Origin: Nannocystis pusilla
Lineage (GTDB): Bacteria; Myxococcota_A; Polyangia; Nannocystales; Nannocystaceae
DNA: 64,000 bases
Assembly (NCBI RefSeq): GCF_026626665.1
Contig: NZ_JAPNKE010000002.1
Coordinates: 4,379,168 to 4,443,167 of the forward strand
Direction: 5' to 3'
How positions within the stretch are numbered: the first letter of the stretch is position 1; each line of letters begins with the position of its first letter. Below are positions 47,566 through 60,010 of the stretch, piece by piece. A model generated the notes under the pieces. It ran no database searches, had not been told where the DNA came from, and worked only from the letters and a program-made list of their open reading frames with translations. The translations under genes were made by a program, and so were the position numbers.

Positions 47566-47969
47566 CGAGCAGCTCCTCGATCACCTCGCAGCATACCTGC
47601 GCGACGCCGCGAGGCGGGCGAAGGCAACCCCGTATTACAGCGCCCTCGACGGCCCAGATCCCGCGACGAAGGCGCACGGTTCGCGTGCGATCCATTTTCA
47701 GGCTATCTGCGCCGAAGCACCGGGTCAAGGCCCGTGTTCGCGCGTCAAACAGGCCCACCGGCCTCCTCACGCCAGAGTGGAGCAATCCTTCCAGCCGCTC
47801 TGCTCGCTGCTCTGTGACCCCGACAGAATACGCCGAGCCTATGCTCATAGAATGTTTCGTCATGATCCGCTCCATTCACCGGAGCGTTCCCGGGCCGCCG
47901 GCGCCGCGCCACGATCTGACCAGGCGCGACCCACAGCGATCGCGCCGGCCGGCATGACTCTCCTGCGAA
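47566..47969. other. non-coding region upstream of the toxin gene
   Basis: About 400 bases between two same-strand genes. No reading frame with protein-like composition is seen. It is visibly richer in A/T than its surroundings near 47820-47870, where a promoter for the toxin operon could lie. No palindrome arrays are present. Confidence 0.5.
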
Positions 47970-48512
47970 TCAGTTCTCCCACCAAGCCTCGCAGCTGAGG
48001 GCGCCCAGCGACCCGGGGTGCGACAGCGGGATCACTCGCGTCGTGCCCAACGGGATCGGCGCAGTCGACCCGGTGAACGGCGCGGGGCTGCCGTAGTAGT
48101 GGTTGACCTTGTACTGGATCGTGTGTGAGCCGGCGAAGATGTCGCTGCAGTCCGTCAGGAACGTGGGTCCCGGGTTGACGATGCGGGCGTAGACCTCGAA
48201 CGGGTCGCCGTACTCGATCTCGCAGCACATCGAGTGCTTCGCCGCGAGCGGGTCGCCGGGCGCGGCCTGCAGCTCGTCGGGGCCGAGCCCGGGCGCCTGC
48301 GAAGCTTCGCCATCCTCGGCCTCCTCGGCATCCTCGGGCTCGGCGACGAGCTCCAGCTTGTCCTCGTCGGCCACCGCTTCGAGCTCGGCGTCGAGGGGAG
48401 CCTCGTCCATATCGTCACAGGCCGGGGCAGACAGGGCCAATAGCGGCATCAGGATCTGCAGCTTGCGGGCGAGGTCGATTCGAAAACAGGAAAGACTGAG
48501 TTTCTCGGTCAT
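47970..48512 (-). CDS. acidic lipoprotein, uncharacterised
   Basis: A 180-residue exported protein. A long signal peptide (ARKLQILMPLLALSAPAC) ends in a lipobox Cys near 32, then a very acidic linker to about residue 75 (EDAEEAEDGE). The C-terminal domain has MCCEIEYGDPFEVYARIVNP, FLTDCSDIFAGSHTIQYKVN and GALSCEAWWEN with four or five Cys. No family recognised. No palindrome or operon partner adjoins it. Confidence 0.65.
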   Translation of the reverse strand: MTEKLSLSCFRIDLARKLQILMPLLALSAPACDDMDEAPLDAELEAVADEDKLELVAEPEDAEEAEDGEASQAPGLGPDELQAAPGDPLAAKHSMCCEIEYGDPFEVYARIVNPGPTFLTDCSDIFAGSHTIQYKVNHYYGSPAPFTGSTAPIPLGTTRVIPLSHPGSLGALSCEAWWEN

Positions 48513-48946
48513 GGCGAAATTCACCGCGGCGTTCTCCTCGCCTGTCCAGTGACCGCTCCGACCCAAGCAATTGAGCGGCACCCCATTTTTTCTGCCGGCC
48601 CGAGGATCGGCGGTTCCCGGCCGCCACCTTACCTTCATGGCTCGCCCGAGCCGTTCCGGCGGACTCGTCGCCGCGGCCCCGCGTGAACGGTGCATTGCGA
48701 CCGCGCCGACGCGTCGACGCTCGCCACCACGTTGACCCAAGCCCTGCCCTCCTCGATTCAGTGCCGTACTCTCATCATTCACCGCCGCGCGCGAAATCGA
48801 CTGAGGCTTCACGACCTCGGCGTCCGCACACGCGCTGAGGGACTCGCCGAGCGCCCTCCCCTCCCGCTCCGCCCGCGTGGATCGCCGATCGGGCCCGCCG
48901 GGCGTCCACGGGCGACAGCCTCGGCGTTTTGTGTTTGGATCGGTCC
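48513..48946. other. divergent intergenic region, no gene seen
   Basis: 434 bases between the divergent acidic lipoprotein and the glycosidase-like gene. Reading frames here are Arg/Pro-rich artefacts. No clear palindrome array or hairpin terminator is seen; promoters for both genes presumably lie inside. Confidence 0.45.
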
Positions 48947-50604
48947 ATGCGACGTTCAGCATGGCTTTGGGGGGCGCCGGTGGCTTGCATGCTCGCGTGC
49001 AACGGCGGCGGCGGCGGCGACGACACCGACACGACCGACGGCACCGGCGCGGCGAGCACGATGAGCAGCGCGCCTTCGACCGGCAACACGCCGGGCACCA
49101 CCACCGACGAGCCGCCGACCACCAGCGGGCCGACCGCGCCGACCGGCACCGACGGCACCAGCGAGTCGAGCGACACCACCCCGCCCGTGACCACCACCGA
49201 CGGCACCACCGGCGACCCGCCCGACCCGAACGAGCTCGGCGGCCCGTTCCGTCGCGGCATCAACATCGGCGTGCGCAACCCCAGCTTCCCCGACCCGGAC
49301 GGCGCCTGGCTCGCGGGACAGGTCGGCTGCAACAGCATCCGCGTCTCCCTGCCGGAGCGGCACCTCGTCACCTGGGGCTACGACATCGAGGTCTCCGACA
49401 TCGCCGCTTACGCCGACATGGGCCTCGACCATCACATCGCCTTCTTGACCTCGCCGATCGCCGAGCACTCGACCGCGCCGGACGGCACCCCCGAGTGGAG
49501 CTCGCGCATTACATCCCGGCCAACCTGTACGAGCCGGCGGTCGTGAACGGCGCGATCAACCCGAACAACTACTGGGCCGAATACGTGTACAAGACCGTCA
49601 GCACGTACAAGGACCACGTCGATATGTGGGAGATCTGGAACGAGCCCGACTGGGTCGCCGACTGGAATTACACCGAGACGTGGGACACCGACCCGCCGAC
49701 CAAGGAGCAGCTCGTGCGCTTCGGCGGCTCGATCTTCGACTACGTGCGCATGCTGCGGGTCAGCAAGGAGGCCGCGCTGCTGGCCGATCCGGACGCCAAG
49801 ATCGCTCTCGGCGGGATCGGCTACCCCAACTTCCTCGACGCCCTCCTGCGCTACACCGACAACCCCGACGGCGGCGCGGTCTCGGCCGACTTCCCCGAGA
49901 CCGGCGCGGCCTACTTCGACATCCTCAACTACCACTATTACCCGCTGTGGACCCCCGGCAATCCGGACGCCGGCGCCGACGGCTTCTTCGCCTCGCGCGA
50001 CGCCTTCGCCGCCAAGATGGCGGCCGCGGGCGTGCCCGAGCGGCCCTATAACGTCACCGAGGTCGGCGCGCCCAAGACCGCCCTGAACGGCCAGCCCGGC
50101 GGCGTCGAGTACGCGCGCAATTTCTACATCAAGGTGTTCGCGCGCGCCCAGGCCGAGAAGTTCATCGGCGCCGACTGGTTCATCCTCAGCGACGGCGACC
50201 CCGGCGAGCCGTTCGGCGAGATGGGCCTCTATCAGGACATCAAGGACCTCGGCGCCAAGGAGGACGCCGTGCCCTCGGTCACCGGCGTCGCCGCCAGGAC
50301 CCTCAACACCTTGCTGGCCGACTCGCGCGCCGACCCGCCCGCGACCGCCGCCCTGGGCGCCCCCGCCGACGTGCGCGCCTACGCGTTCCGCCTGCCCGAC
50401 GACCGCCAGGCGATCGTCGCCTGGGCCTACGCGCTCGGCACCGACGAGTCGGCGCAGGCCCACTTCGACCTGCCGACCGACAAGAGCTTCGACCTGCACG
50501 CGTGGGACTCCAGCCAGACCGGCACCTCGACCCCGCTGGCCCCCGAGGGCGGGCTCCTCGGCCTCGACCTCACCGCCTCGCCGGTGATCCTCGTCGAGCA
50601 ATGA
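48947..50604 (+). CDS. glycoside-hydrolase-like lipoprotein, one frame break
   Basis: About 552 residues. The signal peptide has lipobox ACMLACN, followed by an Asp/Thr/Ser linker (about 20-100). A (beta/alpha)8-type domain begins GPFRRGINIGVRNPSF. MWEIWNEPDW near 226 has the Asn-Glu-Pro acid/base signature of clan GH-A, and PYNVTEVGAP near 366 is a candidate nucleophile Glu. The frame changes near 49497 after DGTPEW and continues ELAHYIPANLYEPAVVNG to 50604. The C-terminal beta domain fits GH39/GH5-like enzymes. Substrate unknown; presumably on the cell surface. Confidence 0.75.
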
Positions 50605-51047
50605 CGGCATGGCTCTCTAGACATGCTCATGCGGGCATGTCCCTTCGAGCATGTCTTGAAGCGCGACCGGCGACCCGGCGCTCTCGCCCGCGCCGACGAT
50701 CGCGCGACGACGGCGCTGTCGCCGGCGCCGACGACAGCGCGCTTGCGAGGGAACGTGACCGATGGACCTGCACCCTCGCAGCGCGTCGTTCCCCATGCTC
50801 GCCCGAAGTTCGTGGCCACGACCTGCTCCTCGGAGCATGTCCCATCCGCCATGTCTCGGCGCGCGACCCACGAAGCCCGCTCTACTTCGGCCCTCCCGCG
50901 GCCCTGCGACCTGCGTGACCCCACCGCGATTCAGCAGGCCTACCCTCCCGCCTATCGTGTTGCGCGGCTCGCCGAGGCCGGTCGCGGCCCCGACGGCGGC
51001 ATCCTCGTTGACAGCCCTGGCGGGCGTGATAGTGGAGCCGCTCCCCC
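50605..51047. other. non-coding region with two 14-bp-period palindrome arrays
   Basis: 443 bases between same-strand genes. The first array starts directly after the glycosidase stop, with CATG at 50608, 50622, 50636 and 50650. The second has CCTG at 50822 and CATG at 50836 and 50850. All steps are exactly 14 bp. No supported gene. Confidence 0.75.
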
Positions 51048-51707
51048 ATGCCCGACCTGACGCTGCACGCCCACCCCCTGTCCTCCTATTGCTGGAAGGT
51101 CCTGACCGCCCTCTACGAGGCCGGCACCGGCTTCACCTACCAGCACCTCGACCTCGCCGACCCGCGGGCGCGCGCCGAGTTTTACGCGCTGTGGCCGATG
51201 GGCAAGATGCCCGTCCTGGTCGACGCGACCGCGGGCCGCACCGTCCCCGAGACCAGCGTCATCATCGAGTACCTCGACCGCTACGCCGCGCCGGCGCACC
51301 GCATGCTGCCGGGCGACGCCGAGGCGGCGCTCGAGGTCCGCGCCTGGGACCGCTTCTTCGACCTCCACGTCATGACGCCGATGCAGAAGATCGTCGGCGA
51401 CCGGATCCGCCCGGCCGACTGCCGCGATCCGTTCGGCGTGGCCGAGGCCCGGCGCACCCTGGACGCCGCCTACGGCGTGCTGGAGGCCCGCATGCAGGGC
51501 CGCGAGTGGGCGGCCGGCGAATTCGGCCTGGCCGACTGCGCCGCCGCCCCGGCCCTGTACTACGCAGACAAGGTGACGCCCCTGCGCGGCCGCCTCCCCG
51601 CGCTCACCGCCTACCTCGAGCGGCTCGAAACGCGCCCGTCGTTCGCCCGCGTGCTGGTCGAGGCCCAGCCGTACGCGCATTTCTTTCCGCGCGAGAACGT
51701 GGGCTGA
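51048..51707 (+). CDS. glutathione S-transferase family protein
   Basis: A 219-residue GST. The N-terminal thioredoxin-like domain has LHAHPLSSYCWKVLTALYEA, the cis-Pro loop in GKMPVLVD and PETSVIIEYLDRY for glutathione gamma-glutamyl binding. The C-terminal helical domain has the WAAGEFGLADCAAAPALYYA N-capping region. The active-site residue is probably Ser12 or Ser13 in PLSSYCW. It is probably a detoxifying or thiol-transferring cytosolic enzyme. A five-unit palindrome array follows 18 bases after the stop. Confidence 0.9.
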   Translation: MPDLTLHAHPLSSYCWKVLTALYEAGTGFTYQHLDLADPRARAEFYALWPMGKMPVLVDATAGRTVPETSVIIEYLDRYAAPAHRMLPGDAEAALEVRAWDRFFDLHVMTPMQKIVGDRIRPADCRDPFGVAEARRTLDAAYGVLEARMQGREWAAGEFGLADCAAAPALYYADKVTPLRGRLPALTAYLERLETRPSFARVLVEAQPYAHFFPRENVG

Positions 51708-51724
51708 AGCGGACCCGCCTCCCC

Positions 51725-51790
51725 ACGTATGTCCTATCGGACATGCCCCCCACGGCATGTCCGCTTCGCCATGTCCTCGAGTACATATCT
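51725..51790. repeat. 14-bp-period palindrome array (5 units)
   Basis: Cores at 51728 (TATG), 51742, 51756, 51770 (CATG) and 51784 (CATA) keep the 14-bp step across 66 bases, just after the GST gene. The rest of the 300-base interval to 52007 shows nothing else. Confidence 0.8.
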
Positions 51791-52007
51791 GTACCAGGCC
51801 CATGACGCAGACGCGACGCCCGGCCGCGAGCTCGGCCCGCGCGCCACGCCTCCGGCCCGGAGAATCGCTCGGAGCCAACCCTTCAGCGCGCGACCGATCG
51901 CAACACCGGCGTGCGTGTCGGTCGGAGCCCCCACCGTTCGACCGGCAGGGTGGTTCCGCCGACGGATGGGACGGTGTAGCGTCGATGGTCGCGGCAGGAA
52001 GCGACTC

Positions 52008-53397
52008 ATGCGAACTTCACAGCGCTCTCTCTCATCCCTGGGTTTCACGCTCGCGCTCGCGGCGGCACCGGCCTGCGGCGGCCCGTCCGCGCAGACCGAC
52101 TCCGACGGCTCGGCCGGCACGACGTCGACGAGCGACGCGACGACGACGACCGAGCCCGGACCGACCACCACCGTCGAACCCCCCGGCCCGACGAGCACGG
52201 ACACCACCGCGGAGGCGAGCGGCACCACGACGGAGGCGAGCACGAGCACCACGAGCACGGGCACCACCGCGGAGGCGAGCACGAGCACCACGACCACGGA
52301 GTCGAGCACGAGCACCACGACCGCGGACACGAGCACGACGAGCACGAGCACCGGGGACACCGAATCGGGGGTCTGCGAGCCCACCTGGGTCGTGCCCGAC
52401 GTCGCGGCCGACTTGCTCGCGAAGCACGACCTGCTGTGGATCGAGTGCGACCTGCTGAGCTGCGGCGCCGACGATCAGCCGGGGCCGGGCGAGACGAGCC
52501 TCCTGTGCGACGAGTTCACGCTCGACGGCGTGCCGCTCGAGTACCTCGGCTACCTGCACCCCAACGCCACCGGGGCGTTCACGACCGACGACGTGATCTC
52601 GCCGTCGAACATCGCCTGGCTCGACGGCGAGCGGCACGTCTATCGCTATGGCGAATCGATCTACGTCATGACCGAGCAGGACGAGGCCCGCGATCAGCTC
52701 GAGGTCTTCTTCACGGTGCGCGCGCTCGAGCTGCTGCGCGTCGATCACCCGGCGACCTACCAGGCGCTGCTGGTCGACACGGCGGAGTTCCCGGCCCAGG
52801 CGCCGATCGACGGCCTCGGGTGGAAGAACCGGACGCGCAGCGTGGTGATCTCGTTCGACACCACCCCGCTCTACATCGCCGCCGGCATCACGGTGCTCGA
52901 CACGGCGCCGACCCTGGACCAGGGCCTCGACCTCTACAGCAACGTGCCGGCGATCTCGATCGACCGCGAGACGATCCTCGGCGCGTCGGACCAGGTCGGC
53001 AGCCGGCCGATCTACGACAAGCCCGGCGACGACGAGAACTTCCTCCGCTACATGCGCGAGGGCGTGGCCGAGACGCTGGTGCACGAGCTGCTGCACCGCT
53101 ACGTCGACCGGCTCAACAGCGTCGACGCGGCGATGAACGACCTGTACTTCCGCCGCGGCGACATGCAGGCGTGCGCGCTTCGAGCTCGAGGAGGCGCTGG
53201 TCGCCGCGGCGTCGCTGCTGCACTTCCGCGCGGCCGGCGGGGTCGGCGAGACCTACCTCGACTACTACGATGTCGTGCTCGACGCCAACCTCGAGGTGGT
53301 GATGCAGTGCCCCGAATTCGCCGCGTGGGAGGCGCAGTTCTCGGCGCCGTCGGGCGTCGACCCGCGCTACGACCTCCGCCTCCTCGACCTCGAGTGA
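52008..53397 (+). CDS. HExxH-motif lipoprotein with Ser/Thr linker, one frame break
   Basis: About 463 residues. The signal peptide ends LAAAPACG, then a Thr/Ser/Glu linker to about residue 120 of repeated TSTTT/EAST type. The mature domain has Cys-pairs near 126-160 and a zinc-metalloprotease-like VHELLHRYVDRLN near 361, with Glu between two His. The frame changes near 53172 after RRGDMQ and continues FELEEALVAAASLLHFRAAG to the end LLDLE at 53397. No further protease motif is clear, so activity is uncertain. Confidence 0.72.
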
Positions 53398-53403
53398 CGC
53401 GAA

Positions 53404-53440
53404 GGCCATGTCCCCGGGACATGCCCGAGAGACCAGGCTC
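53404..53440. repeat. palindrome array (3 units)
   Basis: CATG at 53407, CATG at 53420 (13-bp step) and CAGG at 53434 (14-bp step), between the convergent metalloprotease-like and PAS-STAS genes: CCATGTCCCCGGGACATGCC. Confidence 0.65.
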
Positions 53441-54239
53441 ACCCGCGCCGCGGCCGCAGCGCGTGGGCGACGCCCGCCTTGAGGTCGGCGAGCGCGACGA
53501 CCCCCTCGAGCGGGATCCCGAGCGCCGCGATCGCCTGCGCCACGGCCGGACGGATCCCGGTGATCACGGCCTCCGCCCCGAGCAGGCGGACCCCGCGGGC
53601 GGCGCGGACGATGCCCTCGATCACGTGCGTGTCGATCTCGCGCACCCCGGTGACGTCGAGGATCGCGGTGTGGGCGCGGTGCTCGGCCACGCCGGCCAGC
53701 AGAATCTGGGTCGCCTGCGTGCCGCGGGTCTCGTCGAGGGTGCCCACCAGCGGCATCACCACCACCCCGTCGGCGACCGGCAGCAGCGGCGTGGCGAGCT
53801 CCTGCAGGGCCTCCTGGTGGGCGCGCGCGGCCACCTCCTCGGCCAGCTTGCGCGCGGTGACGTCGTGGAACCACCCGACCAGGCCGAGCAGCGCGCCCGC
53901 GCGGTCGCGCAGCGGCGCCTTGTGCGTCTCGACCCACCGGTCCTCGCCGTCGACGCGCAGCACCTCGAGGATGTTGAGCTTGGCGACCCCGGTGGTGAGC
54001 ACCTCGCGGTCGTCGTCGCGGAACTTCTCCGCCTGCGCGCGCGGCCACGGCATGTCGAAGTCGTCGCGCCCGCCGATCTCGGCCGGCGTCGCCAGCCCGG
54101 CCAGCGCCGCGAACGACGCGTTGCAGCCGTAGTAACGCAGCGACGAGTCCTTCCAGAACATGCTGTACGGCAAGGCGTCCATGGCCGCCTGCAAGACCAC
54201 GAACGCGCGCCCCAGCGCCTCCGCCGAAGGGTCGATCAT
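53439..54239 (-). CDS. PAS-STAS protein, RsbR-like (copy C)
   Basis: A 266-residue protein. PAS domain residues about 15-130 (MDALPYSMFWKDSSLRYYGC, VLRVDGEDRWVETHKAPLRD, GLVGWFHDVTARKLAEE), then a STAS domain (PLLPVADGVVVMPLVGTLDE, DVTGVREIDTHVIEGIVRAA, ITGIRPAVAQAIAALGI). The two Thr positions (DVTG and ITGIRP) match the phospho-sites of stressosome RsbR. It lacks the GAF domain of copies A and B. ATG 54239 has GAGG upstream; ATG 54293 is an alternative. Confidence 0.85.
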   Translation of the reverse strand: MIDPSAEALGRAFVVLQAAMDALPYSMFWKDSSLRYYGCNASFAALAGLATPAEIGGRDDFDMPWPRAQAEKFRDDDREVLTTGVAKLNILEVLRVDGEDRWVETHKAPLRDRAGALLGLVGWFHDVTARKLAEEVAARAHQEALQELATPLLPVADGVVVMPLVGTLDETRGTQATQILLAGVAEHRAHTAILDVTGVREIDTHVIEGIVRAARGVRLLGAEAVITGIRPAVAQAIAALGIPLEGVVALADLKAGVAHALRPRRG

Positions 54240-54709
54240 CGGGGCCTCAGCGTACGCGACGGCGACCGTCGGCGCCCGCGGCGGCGCAATCATTACGCTG
54301 CGAATTCGTCGTGACGGTGTTCGCCCGGAGGTCATCCTTCGGGGCGAATCCTAGGACCGTGAATGCGCCGATCGCCGCCCGCGGCGACCGCGTGCACTGC
54401 CATGATTGCCGGCATCGCTGCGGCGACCGCGAACCTCGGGGGACTGCCGCGCGGACAGGCCCGTGCAATCGGCGCAGGGCCGACCCACTCGCTGCACCTC
54501 GCCACCCGCACATATGGACAATCCACGGACCCAGGGGGGTGTGTCCGCCCACGGGGGCCCGCAAATTGTCGGGTGACTCGCCGGCCTTGCGACCCGGCCG
54601 GTGATCGCAGCGCGGGTCGGCGCTGCGAGCTCGCCCGGACCGCGGCGACCAGCGCGGGCCGCGGCCCCGGATCACGCGCTCCCGTGACCGCGGCGTCGTT
54701 CGTGCGGCG
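54240..54709. other. non-coding region, no gene seen
   Basis: 470 bases upstream of the PAS-STAS gene and downstream of the small Cys-rich gene. Frames here have Arg/Ala/Pro-rich composition only. No palindrome array is present; a modest A/T-rich patch near 54290-54315 could be a promoter. Confidence 0.45.
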
Positions 54710-55068
54710 TCAATACCTCTCGCCGTAGCACGAGCCGTAATCATCGAGGTTGTAGCGGTGGCAGTACCTCCGCGCCTTGCTGCGACACCAGCCGTCCGGC
54801 TTTTGGACCGGATCCACCGGGGAGTCCCAGACGCGGCGATAGTCGCTGAAGCCCTCGCAGCAGGCCAGGCAGTAGATCCGGACCTCGCCGCCGCCCCCCA
54901 ATAGACCCCGCCGCTCTCGTCGGGGACCACGCATTCATAGGTGGCCGAGGGATGGGTCTCGTCGGTGAACTCGTCGCCGGGCGCGGCCGATTCCTGTCTC
55001 TCATGAATCCTCGTCCCCACCGCCGCGGACCGTGACCGGCGCTCGGACTTTTGTGTTGATAAAAACAT
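54710..55068 (-). CDS. small Cys/Tyr-rich protein, frame broken at a G run
   Basis: Two frames combine into about 119 residues. The N-terminal part, ATG 55068, starts MFLSTQKSER and contains GDEFTDETHPSATYECVVPD and SGGVYWG. At a G6 run (about 54894-54900) the frame changes to GGGEVRIYCLACCEGFSDYR, and the protein ends DDYGSCYGERY. There are six Cys in the second half (YCLACC, GWCRS, RYCHRYN, GSCYG), suggesting disulfides or metal binding. No clear signal peptide; the start is uncertain because that ATG lies in a palindrome copy and a direct repeat. Confidence 0.45.
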
Positions 55069-55120
55069 GTCTCATGAATCCTCGTCCCCGCCGCCGCGGC
55101 CGTGGCCCGCCGCGTCCGGC
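55000..55120. repeat. direct repeat of about 45 bp, offset 71
   Basis: CTCATGAATCCTCGTCCCC at 55000 recurs at 55071, followed in both copies by CCGCCGCGG and CGTG. It covers the presumed 5' end of the small Cys-rich gene. A palindrome pair (CATG at 55145 and 55159, 14 bp apart) lies just beyond. The rest of the interval up to 55521 holds no supported gene. Confidence 0.65.
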
Positions 55121-55521
55121 GCTCGATCTGCGTGCTCTCGCGAGCATGACCGATCGAACATGACTCCGGGACTTCTCGTCTCCACCGTCGTGGCCGGCGA
55201 CGCTCGCGGCCGGCGCTCGCTCCAACCGGCGATGCGCGTGCGAGGTCGCGACTCCATCGACCTCTGCCCCCTTTGAAAACTCGCAGCCCGGCGCTCGCGC
55301 GCCCGCGCGCAGCGTCCACCTTTGCGGCCGGGCGGGCCGGGCGGCGGGTTCTGCCGGCGGTCGGCAGAAACCGCCGCTCCGCCGGCCGGCGAGCTCTGCC
55401 GGGGGTCGGCGGCCCTCGCCGCCACGCCGACCGGCGCCGCGACACCACACGACAATTCTTCGCCGCCCGGGCGAGCCCGGCGCTTGCGAGAGGGGTCCGC
55501 GTCACCGTGGAGAACCCGTCG

Positions 55522-56497
55522 ATGCACCCCGTCTCGTCCCGTCTGCGCCCGTGGCTTCCCGTGTTCGCGCTCGCCCTCGCCGCACCCGCCGGCTGCGACG
55601 ACCCGGCGGACCTCACCGACGACGGCGCCGTGCTCTGCGCCCCGGCGGCGGCGGCGGCTGCATCGGCTGCTCCCTCAATTCGCCGACCGTCAACGACGCC
55701 CTGATCACGGAGCTCAACCTCGACGGCGTCGCCAACGCCGGCGGCGTCACCTTCGTCGACATCTTCAACCCGCAGAACGGCAATCACTACAAGCCCGACA
55801 TGAACCTGGGCCGCGACGAGCTGATCGCGCGCAACATGAACACCGGCCAGATCACGTATACGGGCCCGCAGTTGGTCGGCAAGATCTTGAGCCTGATGAC
55901 CCCGACCGGCCCGGTCCAGCTGCGGATCGTCGGCTTCGACGGCGGCATGCCCTCGTGGTCGCAGGGCGGCGCCATGGTCAGCGTCTATCGCATGCAGTAC
56001 AACGATCAGGACAACGTGACGCAGCCCGTCTGCCCCAACACCAGCGACGACAAGAAGGACATGGTCACGCTGATCTACGGCGAGACCTACGACCGTGAGA
56101 CCAACGCCATCACCCCGGGCAAGGCCGGTGGTTCACGATCGCCTGCGTCGCCGAGGGCGCGTTCAAGATGAAGATGATGGACTACGCGCCGAGCGGGGCC
56201 CGGCACGCCGACCTCGAGCAGCGCAAGGCGACCCTGCGCATGGTCACCGCCGACTACTGCGGCGACGGCACCCCCTACACCGTCGACGGCACCCCGGTCG
56301 CGTGGCGCAACGCCAGCGGCAGCGTCGTCCCCGGCGTCGCCGAGAACTCGCTCGAGGCCAAGTGGGGCCCCGACGGCGCGCTCTGCCTCGACGACCCGCG
56401 CTACGCCGATCCTGCCAGCATTCACTGCGCGGTCCCGGCGTGCAGCGGCAACGGCTCGTTCGGCCCCGGCGTCGAGTGGCGGACCATGCTGCCCTGA
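55522..56497 (+). CDS. ADYC-domain lipoprotein, two frame breaks
   Basis: About 325 residues in three frame pieces. The signal peptide (PVFALALAAPAGCDD) has a lipobox Cys near 24. After a GGC run near 55650 the frame changes to GCIGCSLNSPTVNDALITEL and a beta-rich domain. After TPGKAG (near 56130) it changes again to WFTIACVAEGAFKMKMMDYA, then TADYCGDGTPYTVDGTPVAW, the motif that names the ADYC domain of myxobacterial exported proteins. The end is GPGVEWRTMLP. It stops 12 bases before the kinase gene, so the two may be co-transcribed. Function unknown. Confidence 0.75.
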
Positions 56498-56509
56498 TCG
56501 GAGCTCGGC

Positions 56510-59266
<2,757 letters not shown>

Positions 59267-60010
59267 GGGGCTGGAGTTCGGGACATGTTCTTCGAGACAC
59301 CTGCGAACCGCCTCCTGACGCCGGCCCCGGTGATCGACCCGCCGCGCGAGACCGGCTGCCGAATCGTTACGACCGCCGCCCGCAGCGACCTGTCCCGCGA
59401 GACAGGCCGCCGAATCTCGGCGACCGCCAGCCACGGCGACCTGTCCCGCGAGACAGGCGGCCGAATCTCGGCGACCGCCAGCCACGGCGACCTGTCCTCC
59501 GAGACAGATCACCACGCGACGACCTCCGCCCGCGGCGACCTGTCCCACGAGACATGTCCGCGCATCGCCACGACTTGCGGCCGTATCGACCTGTCCTCCG
59601 AGACAGATCACCAAGCGACGACCTCCGCCCGCATCGACCTGGCCCTCGAGACAGACGGCCCGCCCGACGCGCGCGCCCCGACGCCGCGCTCGCCTGCGCG
59701 ATCGGACATGTCCTCCGAGACATCCGGCATGCGAAGCCGCCCGCGCCCGGCACCGCTGCAATCCGTCGCCGCGGCCGTCTCGGTGCGCCCCACGTCTGCG
59801 GCGGGCGACCCCGATCCATCAGCCTCTTCCTCGCTGCGCGCCGTCGCCGATCTCGCCGCGCGCGGCCTCGGCGGGCTCAGCCTCTCCGCGAAGACCGCCT
59901 CCCACGGGCCCCCACCGGGGGCTCTGGCGACAGTGCGCGATTTCGCCCCACCTGCCGCAGCCGGCGCCGGGCCGCCCGCGGACCGCGGATCCGCTACCCT
60001 CGGCCCGCGG
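59267..60010. other. long leader of the histidine kinase gene, rich in palindromes
   Basis: 744 bases before the kinase start. A palindrome pair (59284/59298) follows the Ser/Thr kinase stop, then the 48/51-bp minisatellite, then another pair (59707/59721). An open frame runs through all of it into the kinase, but it encodes low-complexity sequence, so I treat the region as leader DNA rather than protein. Confidence 0.6.
59372..59660. repeat. minisatellite of 48/51-bp units, each with a CCTGTCC/GAGACAG hairpin
   Basis: CCTG cores at 59389, 59440, 59491, 59539, 59590 and 59638, so steps of 51, 51, 48, 51 and 48. Each unit has a partner CAGG/CAGA/CATG core 14 bp later (for example CCTGTCCCGCGAGACAGG). 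Between hairpins lies a conserved CGAATCTCGGCGACCGCC or ACGACCTCCGCCCGC. All steps are multiples of three, so a frame through it would encode 16/17-residue repeats (GDLSRETGGRISATA). Confidence 0.8.

Noticed and set aside
47231..47875. A gene running opposite or upstream of the toxin start
   Set aside because: It only overlaps the toxin leader in another frame and shows no conserved features or plausible start.
59372..59660. CRISPR-like array
   Set aside because: Units are 48/51 bp with both the hairpin and the intervening sequence conserved. There are no unique spacers of constant length and no cas genes, so it is a minisatellite.
59285..60010. N-terminal extension of the histidine kinase from ATG 59285
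   Set aside because: The frame encodes minisatellite and palindrome sequence only, its ATG is a palindrome core, and kinase homology starts at 60011. Kept as a question under findings.
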